Shown here: piece after piece, positions 54,588 through 63,228 of the stretch | Numbering within the stretch: position 1 is the stretch's first letter | How the letters are laid out: the number at the start of each line of letters is the position of its first letter | Assembly: GCF_018613675.1 (NCBI RefSeq) | Contig: NZ_JAGGPQ010000002.1 | Location: forward strand, 58,529 to 122,528 | From: Arthrobacter sp. ISL-85 | GTDB lineage: Bacteria > Actinomycetota > Actinomycetes > Actinomycetales > Micrococcaceae | DNA length: 64,000 nt | Reading direction: 5' to 3' | Position numbers and translations under genes: made by a program | The notes under the pieces: generated by a model | Told to the model about the DNA's origin: nothing | The model's input: only the letters and a program-made list of their open reading frames with translations | Databases searched by the model: none

Positions 54588-54646
54588 TTGACAAACTCTC
54601 CCACTATCCATACTGTTATTGCAACCGATCTCAGCAACCGATCTCA
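54588..54646 (+). promoter_or_regulatory. Promoter with tandem 13-bp operator, Gfo/Idh-lacI operon
   Basis: TTGACA (54588-54593), 17 bases, TACTGT (54611-54616), then two exact copies of GCAACCGATCTCA at 54621-54633 and 54634-54646, covering the transcription start. A classical repressor arrangement, and the regulator gene itself is second in the operon. Confidence 0.85.
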
Positions 54647-54664
54647 TACAAGGGGGTATTGCGG

Positions 54665-55651
54665 TTGACGCACGTACGGACAATCATTCTCGGTGCTTCC
54701 CATTGGCATGTTCCGCTCTGTGCGCAGGCAATTGCGGAAGAGCACGAGGTGATCGGAGTCGGTGACGACGACGTATCCCGCGTGCAGGTGCAGAACCTGG
54801 CCGATGGCTGGGGGGCTCCGGTTGAAGCCGACTGGCGGAAGCTGGTTGGTCTCCCTGGCGTCGGACTCGCGTACGTCTTTGGTCCCCATGAGGGTATGGC
54901 CGAAAAGTGTTTCGCCCTGATCGAGCGGGGTATTCCGTTCGTCGTGGAAAAGCCATTGGGTACTTCCCTTGACGAGCTTTCCGCCGTGCGTCAAGCCGCC
55001 GACGCAGCGGGCGTGCCTGCCACTGTTCCTCTGGTCCAGCGCGGCGGACCCACAGAGCAATGGCTTGCCAAGGCAGGCCGGGCCACTTACCAGCGAGCCT
55101 CATTCATTGCCGGTCCACCCTCCCGGTATCTCGACAATGCCAATCCCTGGATGCTCGATCCGGTCAAGGCCGGCGGGGGTTGCCTGGCCAACCTGGCTCC
55201 GCATTTTGTCGATCTGTTCCTCCGGGGCAGCGGTGAGTCAGCAGCGCACGTGGGCTCCCGGCTCTCATCGGTTCTTCACAACCAGGCCGTGGAGGATCAC
55301 GCCAGCCTGATCATCACGACACCCGAAGGACGCGAAGCCATTGTGGAGGTCGGCTACGCATTCCCTGGCTCCCCGCTTAAGCGCTACTGCAGCTTCACCT
55401 CAGTCGGTGAGGCAGGATTCGCCGCCGTCGATTCGGACGGCACAGCTACGTTCACGGCACTGGACGGCACCACCGAGGTCGACAAGATCAACGTGGACAG
55501 CGACCCTCTTTACGCTCCGTTCGTGCGGAGCGTCGCCCGGACGCTGGAAGATGGATTCCGGGGCCTGACCACACTGGCCCAGCTCGAAAATGTCATGCGC
55601 CCCATCTGGCGGGCCTATGACGACCAGCACGGAGGAAGAGAACATGCCTGA
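54665..55651 (+). CDS. Gfo/Idh/MocA-family oxidoreductase (first of three)
   Basis: 328 residues from a TTG with AGGGGG eight bases upstream; other starts would run through the operator. Rossmann N-domain (TIILGASHWHVPLCAQAIAEE, FGPHEGMAEKCFALIERGIP) and the EKP motif FVVEKPLGTS, then the C-terminal substrate domain with PHFVDLFLRG. The family oxidises sugar hydroxyls or polyols with NAD(P). Its stop overlaps the LacI gene start by eight bases. Confidence 0.9.
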   Translation: MTHVRTIILGASHWHVPLCAQAIAEEHEVIGVGDDDVSRVQVQNLADGWGAPVEADWRKLVGLPGVGLAYVFGPHEGMAEKCFALIERGIPFVVEKPLGTSLDELSAVRQAADAAGVPATVPLVQRGGPTEQWLAKAGRATYQRASFIAGPPSRYLDNANPWMLDPVKAGGGCLANLAPHFVDLFLRGSGESAAHVGSRLSSVLHNQAVEDHASLIITTPEGREAIVEVGYAFPGSPLKRYCSFTSVGEAGFAAVDSDGTATFTALDGTTEVDKINVDSDPLYAPFVRSVARTLEDGFRGLTTLAQLENVMRPIWRAYDDQHGGREHA

Positions 55652-56639
55652 CTTAAGCATCGACGTCGTAGCAAAAGCTGCCGGCGTCCACCGATCAACG
55701 GTCTCCCGGGCGTTCTCACGCCCCGAGGCGGTGAAAAGTGAAACACGCGAGCACATCCTCCGGGTCGCCGAGGGACTCGGCTACACCATGAGTCCGCTCG
55801 CCCAGGCGCTTCGTCGCAAGACCAGCACTTTTGTCCCGCTGATCGTCCCTGACATCACGAACCCGTTCTTCGCAGAACTTGCCAAGACGATGACGCAGGC
55901 GGCGGACGAGCGCGGCTACCAGCTGTTGCTCTGCGTCACCAATGGTGACCCCGCCAAGACCGACGGATACTTCACCGCCATGCAGGCCATGTATGCTCCC
56001 TTCGGGATCGTTGCGCCGTCCATAAAGGTCGATACCGAGGCCATGAAACGGTTCGATTTCGGCCACAAGGTTGTGGTGATCGACCGGGTTGAAGGGGACG
56101 ACGCCGTTCCCACGGTCACCGTGGACAGCCGCCGCGGAATCATGCTGGCCCTGGAGCACCTGCACGGCCTGGGGCACAAGTCGATTGGCTACGTGTCCGG
56201 GATCGCCGGGACGCACACCGCGCAGGACCGGATGGACGCCTATTTGGAGCTGTCCGCCGAGAGCGGCAGCGCACCTGTCGTGTTGGACAGCGGGTCGGAT
56301 CTGGATGCGGGCACGCGGGGGGCAGAACATTACCTTGAGATGGACAATCCGCCCACGGCCATCATCGCGGCCAACGACATGGTGGCCTTTGCGGTCATCT
56401 CGGCACTCGGCCAACGTGGCGTACGCGTCCCTGAGGACGTGTCGGTCATCGGCTTCGATGGTCTCGCTCTCGGGGCCCGGTTTAACCCTCCTCTAACCAC
56501 GGTTCGCCAGCCGATCGCCGACATGGGACATATCGCCATCGAACTCGCCGAGAAGCAGAACGCAGATGGCTCGGTGGACCATATCGTCCTCGAACCTCAG
56601 CTTCTGGTCCGCGGCTCCACCTCTGGACCACGCACATGA
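55644..56639 (+). CDS. LacI-family regulator of the dehydrogenase cluster
   Basis: 331 residues from the ATG at 55644 with GGAGG eight bases away. HTH: IDVVAKAAGVHRSTVSRAFSR; effector domain: LIVPDITNPFFAELAKTM, GIMLALEHLHGLGHKSIGYVSG, AIIAANDMVAFAVISALGQRG, SVIGFDGLALGARFNPPLTTV. Encoded inside the operon it should control, behind a tandem 13-bp repeat that recurs at two other promoters of the cluster. Coupled to the VOC gene by an ATGA overlap. Confidence 0.93.
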   Translation: MPDLSIDVVAKAAGVHRSTVSRAFSRPEAVKSETREHILRVAEGLGYTMSPLAQALRRKTSTFVPLIVPDITNPFFAELAKTMTQAADERGYQLLLCVTNGDPAKTDGYFTAMQAMYAPFGIVAPSIKVDTEAMKRFDFGHKVVVIDRVEGDDAVPTVTVDSRRGIMLALEHLHGLGHKSIGYVSGIAGTHTAQDRMDAYLELSAESGSAPVVLDSGSDLDAGTRGAEHYLEMDNPPTAIIAANDMVAFAVISALGQRGVRVPEDVSVIGFDGLALGARFNPPLTTVRQPIADMGHIAIELAEKQNADGSVDHIVLEPQLLVRGSTSGPRT

Positions 56640-57202
56640 GCGGGGGACAGGAGTCCACGCTCCGGCGTCTGCCGGGGATCCAGCACACAGACCACGTCGG
56701 CCTGACAGTGCCCAACCTTGAAGACGGCATTCGGTTCTTCGTCGAAGTCCTGGGAGCTGAAGAGCTGTACCGCTCCGAACGCGGGCCCGACGAAGAATTC
56801 ATGCCCACAAACTTCGAAGTCCCGGCCGATGCCAAGCTCACGCTCGCAATGCTGCGACTGCCACCGAACCTCAACATCGAGCTTTTCGAGTGGAGCAGCG
56901 CTGAGCGGCGCGATACCCCACCGCGGCACTGTGACGCCGGTGGCCACCACCTGTGCTTCATCGTCGACGACGTCGATGAAGCGATCGCAGTGCTGCAGGA
57001 AACACCTGGGGTACGCGTGCTCGGGGAGCGCAAAGAAGTCGCCGGTGACAGCCCCCGGGTAGCCGGCAACCGCTGGACCTACTTCGTCACCCCTTGGGGA
57101 TTGCTGATGGAAATCGTGGATCGAAGCCGCGTCGCATCCCCGCCCCGGCTGGTCGGTCCCGCGGACTGGACAGCAGCTCCAAACACTCCAGAAAGGACAT
57201 GA
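56636..57202 (+). CDS. VOC (glyoxalase/dioxygenase fold) protein
   Basis: 188 residues with two beta-alpha-beta-beta-beta modules: IQHTDHVGLTVPNLEDGIRFF and DAGGHHLCFIVDDVDEAIAVL, ending in FVTPWGLLMEIVD. The His in the first module, His in GGHHLC and Glu in LMEIVD are in positions of the metal ligands. Could be a lyase, epimerase or isomerase acting on a keto-sugar intermediate; exact reaction not readable. Confidence 0.85.
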   Translation: MSGGQESTLRRLPGIQHTDHVGLTVPNLEDGIRFFVEVLGAEELYRSERGPDEEFMPTNFEVPADAKLTLAMLRLPPNLNIELFEWSSAERRDTPPRHCDAGGHHLCFIVDDVDEAIAVLQETPGVRVLGERKEVAGDSPRVAGNRWTYFVTPWGLLMEIVDRSRVASPPRLVGPADWTAAPNTPERT

Positions 57203-57205
57203 ACA

Positions 57206-58105
57206 ATGCGGCTAGCCGGTCACACACTAGGCACCCCGGACCACACGGTTCCCCAAGCACTTGACCTATTCCGAGCCGCAGGGCTCGATGCCGCCGAAGT
57301 CATCTACCAGAATGACTACAAATCCGGCTTGCCGTTAGGTGATCGTCGCGCCGCCATGGAGGCCCTAAAAGCGGCCGAAGGCGCAGCCATTCCCATCGTG
57401 GGTCTGACGCCCTACACCACCGCCATCAACTCACTGGACAACGTGGAATGGGGCAACGCCGTCGATGAATTCCGTGGCGCCATAGAGACCGCGCACCTGC
57501 TCAGCGCTGACCGGGTCCGTGTCTACGCCGGATCCTGGCACCCCGGCGATAACGACCACGCGGCGCGATGGGCAAAACTGCGTCAGGCATTGGAAACCCT
57601 GGCGCCTGTTGCAGACCAGGCCGGGGTCCGTCTTTGCGTGGAAAACCACTTCGGCACCATGACCCAGACCGCGGCGGACACCGCTGCCCTGGTCCGCGAA
57701 ATTGCCCACCCTGCCGTCCGGGTGCTCTACGATCAGGCAAACCTCACGTTCACCCACGACGAAAAGTACGAACAGGCCCTCGCTGTTCAAGGTGACCTGA
57801 TCGGTCATGTCCACGTCAAGGACCTCGTCTTCACCGACCCCGACGCCGCCTTCCGCGCCACGGAAACGGCCCGGGTCAACGCCTCCGAGCGGGCCGTCCG
57901 CTCCCGCGTCGTCGGAAGCGGCGTTGTTCCATGGTCAGACATCCTCGCCGGGCTGCTGAAGCATGGCTACGACGACGTGCTGAGCATCGAGCTCGAGTAC
58001 CGATGGCACCCGCAAGACCTCCCCGCGCCCGAGAACGGATTCCGGGAATCCGCCGCCGTCCTGCGCTCAATGCTCTCTGATCTGGCTGACGTGAGGAACG
58101 CCTGA
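57206..58105 (+). CDS. Sugar phosphate isomerase/epimerase-like TIM-barrel protein (second)
   Basis: 299 residues. DAAEVIYQNDYKSG, VYAGSWHPGDND, RLCVENHFGTMTQTAADTAALV, VRVLYDQANLTF, GHVHVKDLVF and LSIELEYRWHPQD line up with the metal-binding strands of the AP_endonuc_2 barrel. Operon partner of the VOC and Gfo/Idh enzymes; stop overlaps the next start. Likely acts on a 3-keto or 2-keto sugar made by the dehydrogenases (inferred). Confidence 0.88.
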   Translation: MRLAGHTLGTPDHTVPQALDLFRAAGLDAAEVIYQNDYKSGLPLGDRRAAMEALKAAEGAAIPIVGLTPYTTAINSLDNVEWGNAVDEFRGAIETAHLLSADRVRVYAGSWHPGDNDHAARWAKLRQALETLAPVADQAGVRLCVENHFGTMTQTAADTAALVREIAHPAVRVLYDQANLTFTHDEKYEQALAVQGDLIGHVHVKDLVFTDPDAAFRATETARVNASERAVRSRVVGSGVVPWSDILAGLLKHGYDDVLSIELEYRWHPQDLPAPENGFRESAAVLRSMLSDLADVRNA

Positions 58106-59097
58106 TGAACACCACCCGTCTCCGCGTCGGAGTAGTCGGCGCCGGCAACATCGCCACCATTGCCCAGCTACCCACCCTCGTCCAACGCGATGACGTTGAG
58201 TTGGCCGCCTTGGTGTCGCGGCGGGAGGATCCAGGCAACCTGGTCCGACGCTGGGGGTTCAACGCCGCCTACAAAACCATGGAGGACATGCTGGATTCGC
58301 AGGAGCTGGATGCAGTGTTCGTGCTGACGCCACGCTCTGAGCACGCCCATGCCGTCCAGCTATGTCTCAGCCGTGACATCGACGTGTTCTGCGAAAAGCC
58401 CCTGGCTCCAGCGACCGATGAAGCAGAACGCCTGGCAGACCTCGCCGACGAGCGCGGACGAGTCCTGATGGTGGACTTCAACCGCCGCTACGCGCCCGTC
58501 TACACCGCAGGCCGGGAAGTCTTCGGCACCAACGGCGCCACCTTCTGCGTCGCCCAGAAAAACCGCCCTGGCTCGGAATACCGGGCGACATTCGAGAACG
58601 CCATTCACATGGTCGATCTCCTCCGCTGGTACTGCGGCGGCGAACCAGTAGACGTTGCCGCCCACGCGGCCGGTGACGACCCTTGGGAAGAAGACGGCGT
58701 CGCAGCAACTATCCGCTTTAGCACCGGGAACACGGGCGTCCTGATGGCAGCCCGTACGGCAGGAGCATGGAACGAAAAACTGGACGCCTACGGCGACGGA
58801 AAGACCGTCGAAGTCAGGGCACCGGAGACGGTTTCTACCACCGTCAAGGGCGTTACCACATCCCGGGAACTTAGCGCCGAGGCCTATGGGTGGGCTACTG
58901 CGACAGAAACTCTAGGATTTTCGGCTGCCGTTCATCATTTCCTGGACCGCGTTGCTGACAGGGCGCAGCCGCTAACCTCAGGCCGGGAAGCGGTCCACAC
59001 CCAACGCCTGCTCGACCGGATTCTCGCTGCCGCCGGACTGCCGACAGAAGAGCAAGCCGGCCGGGAATGGGCCAGCCACGCAGTAAACGAAAGCTAA
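58105..59097 (+). CDS. Gfo/Idh/MocA-family oxidoreductase (second)
   Basis: 330 residues. GVVGAGNIATIAQLPTLVQRDDVEL (Rossmann), LTPRSEHAHAVQLCLSRDIDVFCEKPLAP with the EKP motif, VDFNRRYAPVY and FENAIHMVDLLRW. NAD(P)-dependent sugar or inositol-type dehydrogenase. Shares one base with the preceding gene. Its paralogues at 54665 and 60709 are clearly diverged, which suggests different positions or intermediates are oxidised. Confidence 0.92.
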   Translation: MNTTRLRVGVVGAGNIATIAQLPTLVQRDDVELAALVSRREDPGNLVRRWGFNAAYKTMEDMLDSQELDAVFVLTPRSEHAHAVQLCLSRDIDVFCEKPLAPATDEAERLADLADERGRVLMVDFNRRYAPVYTAGREVFGTNGATFCVAQKNRPGSEYRATFENAIHMVDLLRWYCGGEPVDVAAHAAGDDPWEEDGVAATIRFSTGNTGVLMAARTAGAWNEKLDAYGDGKTVEVRAPETVSTTVKGVTTSRELSAEAYGWATATETLGFSAAVHHFLDRVADRAQPLTSGREAVHTQRLLDRILAAAGLPTEEQAGREWASHAVNES

Positions 59098-59200
59098 CAA
59101 CCAACCGAGCCCGCCCATTCCCGCTGCACTTCCAGACCTTAATGGGAGCTTTGTGGAACCGTGGCCTGAACGAACCTGCTGAAAATAGGGAGGTGCAAAC

Positions 59201-60508
59201 ATAGCTCCTCTTCGCCTCCGTCAGGGCAGACCACAAACCAGGGGAGCGGGAAGTCACCCGTTACGCGGCCGGCTCACCGCGCTTGCCGGCATCCTGCTGG
59301 TCGCGTTCAGCGCCAGAGAAGCGGTTTCGGCGGTGTCCCCGCTCCTTGGTCCAATAAGTGAGGACCTTCCCCTCGACGCGGTGATCACAGGGATCCTCGG
59401 GATGCTGCCGACCGCCGGCTTCGCAGTGATGGGCTTCCTGGCTCTGCCGCTCCTCCGGCGTTTCCAGCTGGAACACCTGCTGCTGGTTTCGATCCTGATG
59501 ACAACACTTGGGCAGGTTGGACGCGCACTGGGATGGAACATCTCTGCGTTCTTAGTGTTCACCTGGATCGCCATGCTGGGGATCGGGGTGGTCAATGTGG
59601 TGATTCCGCCTCTGCTGATGAAGTACTTTCCCGATAAAACCGGGGTCCTCGCAACCCTCCACGTAACTCTCCTGGGCATCAGCACCGCGCTGGCCGCCCA
59701 AGCTGCCATACCATTGGCCAACCTTTATGGCTGGCGGTTCTCCACAGGCATTTGGTCAGTCCTCAGCACGGTGGCGGCCATACCCTGGTTAATAGTTCTC
59801 GCAGGCAGGCGAACGGTTGCCCGCACCAAGAAGCCGCGAGCCACCCACGCCCCGTCGCCCCATACGGACGCGATCAAGCCGTGGAGATCATCAATTGGCT
59901 GGGGTGCAGCACTGATCTTCGCAGGCTGCTCGAGCAATACTTTTGCCGCGCTCACGTGGCTTCCAGCTGTTCTCATCGACAAAGGAATGAGTCAGGAGAC
60001 CGCTGGATCCATGCTGGCGCTCTATTCCATCCTCGGCCTGCCTGTCGGCCTGATTGTGCCTGTGGCAGTGGTGAGAATGTCTCGCCCGCTACCCATCGCA
60101 ATCCTGTTCGTCGTCACGTTCGCCGCCGGCTACGGAGGCCTCGTCTTTACGCCACCAGCCTTTGCAATGGTGTGGGTCGTCATGGCGGGACTTGGCCAAG
60201 GGGCATATTCCTTCGCGTTTACGATGATCAATAAACGAGCACGAACCCAAGCCGGCTCCGGCGCGCTATCTGGTTTCGCCCAGGGAGTCGGCTACGCCCT
60301 CGCAAGCACTGGCCCCTTCCTCTTTGGTCTCCTGCATCATCCAGGGGATGGCTGGCTGCCCTCGTTCGGCATGCTCGGGGCCTGGCTCCTGGTGCTTACG
60401 GCAGGAGCCGTAATGGTCAACAAGCCACGCTTGCTCGAAGACGCCTCCCGGGTGGTACAGCCAGGACTGGAGAATCCGATGGCAACAGATCAACAAAAAA
60501 CCACATAG
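59201..60508 (+). CDS. MFS transporter (CynX/NimT-like) with apparent ATA start
   Basis: 435 residues if read from an ATA codon at 59201. The first membrane segment RLTALAGILLVAFSAREAVS, followed by VSPLLGPISEDL, is intact and in frame, but upstream of it there is no ATG, GTG or TTG before the TAG at 59186; the first ordinary start (GTG 59333) would delete this helix. A strong SD (AGGGAGG, 59187-59193) lies seven bases before the ATA. About eleven further segments follow, with NVVIPPLLMKYFPDKTG typical of the CynX/NimT group. Either an ATA start is used or the start has mutated from ATG. Confidence 0.8.
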   Translation: MAPLRLRQGRPQTRGAGSHPLRGRLTALAGILLVAFSAREAVSAVSPLLGPISEDLPLDAVITGILGMLPTAGFAVMGFLALPLLRRFQLEHLLLVSILMTTLGQVGRALGWNISAFLVFTWIAMLGIGVVNVVIPPLLMKYFPDKTGVLATLHVTLLGISTALAAQAAIPLANLYGWRFSTGIWSVLSTVAAIPWLIVLAGRRTVARTKKPRATHAPSPHTDAIKPWRSSIGWGAALIFAGCSSNTFAALTWLPAVLIDKGMSQETAGSMLALYSILGLPVGLIVPVAVVRMSRPLPIAILFVVTFAAGYGGLVFTPPAFAMVWVVMAGLGQGAYSFAFTMINKRARTQAGSGALSGFAQGVGYALASTGPFLFGLLHHPGDGWLPSFGMLGAWLLVLTAGAVMVNKPRLLEDASRVVQPGLENPMATDQQKTT

Positions 60509-60561
60509 CCTACGCCGACAACCGAGAACGCTTGGCCCACCGATCTGAACCAACCAGCTCC

Positions 60562-60646
60562 TTGACAGACCATCCTTACGACCATATGTTTGTTGCAACC
60601 GATCTCAGCAACCGATCTCACTGAGCTAAGAACGTAGCCGATCTCA
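60562..60646 (+). promoter_or_regulatory. Promoter with tandem 13-bp operator plus degenerate third copy
   Basis: TTGACA (60562-60567), 17 bases, TATGTT (60585-60590), then GCAACCGATCTCA at 60595-60607 and 60608-60620, and GTAGCCGATCTCA (11 of 13) at 60634-60646. Same architecture as at 54588. Drives the last Gfo/Idh-SDR-VOC part of the cluster. Confidence 0.85.
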
Positions 60647-60661
60647 AGGGAGAGACACTTT

Positions 60662-60712
60662 ATGATCAACTGGTTCATCCCCGGCCTGACCTTCCGTGGC
60701 GCCACATCATGA
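60662..60712 (+). CDS. 16-residue leader ORF coupled to the third Gfo/Idh gene
   Basis: ATG at 60662 preceded by AAGGGAGAG; peptide MINWFIPGLTFRGATS; its stop overlaps the next ATG (ATGA at 60709-60712). The Gfo/Idh gene itself lacks an SD, so translation of this leader probably loads ribosomes for it. Could also be the stub of a lost gene. Confidence 0.55.
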   Translation: MINWFIPGLTFRGATS

Positions 60713-61695
60713 CCGCGACGTCACATGCCCCGCGCGTCGCCGTCGTAGGAGCGGCCGGCTGGGCCGGATCACGGCACGCCAGGGCCTTCGCCGCGGCAGG
60801 GGCCAAGGTCACCGTCCTTGTGGAGAAGGACGAGCGCGGCCTCGCCCTCGCCCAGGAGCTGGGCGCACGGTTGGTGCCAAGTACCGCAGAACTCCATCCC
60901 GAACATTTGGACCTGGTCGTCGTAGCACTGCCCACCACCATGCAACCGGTCATATGCGCAGATCTGCTGAACCGGGGATTCCGTGTGTTGACTGAAAAGC
61001 CGGTGGCCGCAGATGCCGAAGGTGCTGCCGTCCTGGCCGCTGCTTCCGGGGTGAACGAGAGGCTTATGGTCGGGTACACGCTCCACCACCATCCCGCCGC
61101 CGCACTGGTCTCTCAATGGATCAGGAACAAGAGCGTGATCGCCGTGTCCGTCCGTTCCGTCGCCCACAAACAGAACGTCCACTCATGGCGCGCTGACCCG
61201 AAGGAGGGCGGCGTCGCTGTAGTGAATGGCATTCATGCCATCGAATTAGTCTCATCATGGTTCGACGGCGACCCGAAATTGCTGGCCAGCAGCGCGAGCA
61301 GCAGCTTGTACGGGTCACCGGTGCCGGAGCACGTCGTTTGCGCCCTCGAATTTCCTGAGGGTGTCGTATTCACCATGCAGAGCTACTGGTCTCCCTGGCG
61401 GGAGCCTCAAGGTCTCAATCAGGGCGACTGGAGTCTCACCGTCGATGTCCTGACGAGTGAGGGCCGGATGTTGTGGTCCAACGATTCCCTTCGCGTGTGG
61501 GAGCGTGACGGTGGCCAGAACGAAAAGACCTTTGACCCCTCCGACCTCTTCCTTCTCCAAGCAGAGGCGGCGCTCAAGTTCTGCAGGGGTGGAACCCCGG
61601 CGGTCACTTTCGCCCAGGCACTCCGTGCTACAGAAATTTCTGATGCAGTCCGGGCAGATGCACTTTCCCGCGCTGAGGGCATGGTCTCGCCGTAG
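60709..61695 (+). CDS. Gfo/Idh/MocA-family oxidoreductase (third)
   Basis: 328 residues. VAVVGAAGWAGSRHARAFAAAG, VVVALPTTMQPVICADLLNRGFRVLTEKPVAAD with EKP, GYTLHHHPAA and GGVAVVNGIHAIELVSSWF. An NAD(P)-dependent dehydrogenase of sugar derivatives. Start overlaps the stop of a 16-residue leader. First full gene behind the third copy of the tandem operator. Confidence 0.9.
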   Translation: MTATSHAPRVAVVGAAGWAGSRHARAFAAAGAKVTVLVEKDERGLALAQELGARLVPSTAELHPEHLDLVVVALPTTMQPVICADLLNRGFRVLTEKPVAADAEGAAVLAAASGVNERLMVGYTLHHHPAAALVSQWIRNKSVIAVSVRSVAHKQNVHSWRADPKEGGVAVVNGIHAIELVSSWFDGDPKLLASSASSSLYGSPVPEHVVCALEFPEGVVFTMQSYWSPWREPQGLNQGDWSLTVDVLTSEGRMLWSNDSLRVWERDGGQNEKTFDPSDLFLLQAEAALKFCRGGTPAVTFAQALRATEISDAVRADALSRAEGMVSP

Positions 61696-61757
61696 CGTCC
61701 CAAACAAATCGACACCACCAAGCCGTCGACTGAACAACCTCAACTAAGGAACTTGAT

Positions 61758-61832
61758 ATGAAGCGACCACCTTACGCTCCGCCCGCTGGAGAACTGCGGT
61801 GCGGCCGCATCGACAGTGAAGGAAACCGATGA
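61758..61832 (+). CDS. 24-residue upstream ORF overlapping the SDR start
   Basis: ATG with AAGGA seven bases before it; peptide begins MKRPPYAPPAGE and ends in a stop overlapping the SDR ATG (ATGA at 61829). The SDR also has its own SD. Possibly a coupling leader or the remnant of a deleted gene. Confidence 0.4.
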   Translation: MKRPPYAPPAGELRCGRIDSEGNR

Positions 61833-62578
61833 GCCTCAAAGGCCAGGTGGTTCTGGTAACCGGATCGAGCGGGGGGATTGGCGATGCCGCTATGAGCGCA
61901 TTTAGGGCTGCCGGTGCCGTCGTCATTGGCGCTGATCGGTCCCCTAAAGAGGACCAGGCCTTGGAGGCCTTCTATCCTCTCGACATCACTTCCGAGCAAC
62001 AATGCGCAACGGTTGTCCAGGACATCAAGGCCAGATTCGGCCGCATCGATGTCCTCGTCCATGCAGCAGGAGTGCTCGGCACCACCCCCGACATCATGGA
62101 AACAACCACAAAGGAATTCGACTCAATTCTGAGGATCAACGCCTCGGCAACGTTCTCGATGGCACGGGAGACAGCCAAGTCAATGCTGGAGTCCGGAACG
62201 GCCGGCGCGATCGTCATCTTATCCTCCGTCGCGGCCAAGGAAGCGCGCCTGAACTACCTGCCGTACAACGCGAGCAAACTCGCCGTCCTACACATCATGT
62301 GGTCATTTGCAGAATTGCTTGGGCCCCAGGGGATCTCCGTCAATGCCATTGCGCCAGGTCCGGTGAACACGCCCATGTGGGCGCAGTTTGCCAAAGATTC
62401 AGGCCCGGATGCGGCTGCCAATAGGGCAAAGAGGGCAGCTGAACTGCCGATGCGCCGGTTCGCCGAACCCGACGAAGTCGCCCGCGCCATCCTTTTCCTG
62501 ACCGATCCCGACAACCGCTACATCACCGGCGTGTCTCTCGATGTGGCCGGCGGAGCACACCTGGGAATAGGAACCTGA
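61829..62578 (+). CDS. Short-chain dehydrogenase/reductase (second)
   Basis: 249 residues. TGSSGGIGDAAMSAFRAAG cofactor loop, HAAGVLG, Ser in VILSSVAAKEA, YNASK active site and YITGVSLDVAGG. GAAGGA five bases before the ATG. NAD(P)-dependent alcohol or sugar dehydrogenase, in the Gfo/Idh-SDR-VOC unit. Confidence 0.92.
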   Translation: MSLKGQVVLVTGSSGGIGDAAMSAFRAAGAVVIGADRSPKEDQALEAFYPLDITSEQQCATVVQDIKARFGRIDVLVHAAGVLGTTPDIMETTTKEFDSILRINASATFSMARETAKSMLESGTAGAIVILSSVAAKEARLNYLPYNASKLAVLHIMWSFAELLGPQGISVNAIAPGPVNTPMWAQFAKDSGPDAAANRAKRAAELPMRRFAEPDEVARAILFLTDPDNRYITGVSLDVAGGAHLGIGT

Positions 62579-62763
62579 AACCCTGCACGGTGCCTCGCAC
62601 CAGGCGTAACCATAACCCCGCTCCGGCCCCTCAAGGCCGTTCTGACGTCCTTACTGTGACCCTGCAACCCAAGCAAAGTTGAAGCCCCCACCTACCAAGG
62701 AGACAACGATATGTCCGTTCTTTTTGTCCAGTTCAGCCCCTCAAGAATGTGTAGGTGGAAGAA

Positions 62764-63228
62764 ATGAAAACTGCAATCCGACATCATCACACTGCCCTGC
62801 ACGTCACGGACATAGAGCGCAGCGCACGATTCTACGTGGAAGGGCTTGGCCTTACCCGCGTGAAAGAGTGGACGTCGGGCCCATACATCGGCGAACTCTA
62901 CGGCCGTCCCAACGTCAAGGTCAAAGCCCTGATGCTCACAACGGGTGACGGGACTTTCAACCTGGAGCTGGTCCAGGTGGAGGATCCGCCACCCGCTGTC
63001 AACCCATCAGAGGCGCAGCCGGGAACGGCACATCTTGCCTTTACCGATATCGACGTGCGCAAGGTCTACGCCGGAATGACGGCACTCGGGTATAAGGCTC
63101 TGTCCGAACCGGTCGCGCCCGCCTCGGGCCCAGTTGCAGGAGGCCTGCTGATCTACATGCTCGATCCAGACGGCAACCGTGTGGAGCTAATTCAGGAGCC
63201 AGACTGGCAGCCAAGCGACAACTCTTGA
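62764..63228 (+). CDS. VOC (glyoxalase fold) protein (second)
   Basis: 154 residues from the ATG at 62764 (AGGTGG upstream; GTG at 62755 alternative). HHHTALHVTDIERSARFYVEGLGL, FNLELVQVEDPP, GTAHLAFTDIDVRKVYAGM and YMLDPDGNRVELIQE give both VOC modules with His and Glu ligands, closest to glyoxalase/lactoylglutathione-lyase-like proteins. Last gene of the cluster. Reaction unknown; isomerisation or lysis of a keto intermediate fits the setting. Confidence 0.9.
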   Translation: MKTAIRHHHTALHVTDIERSARFYVEGLGLTRVKEWTSGPYIGELYGRPNVKVKALMLTTGDGTFNLELVQVEDPPPAVNPSEAQPGTAHLAFTDIDVRKVYAGMTALGYKALSEPVAPASGPVAGGLLIYMLDPDGNRVELIQEPDWQPSDNS

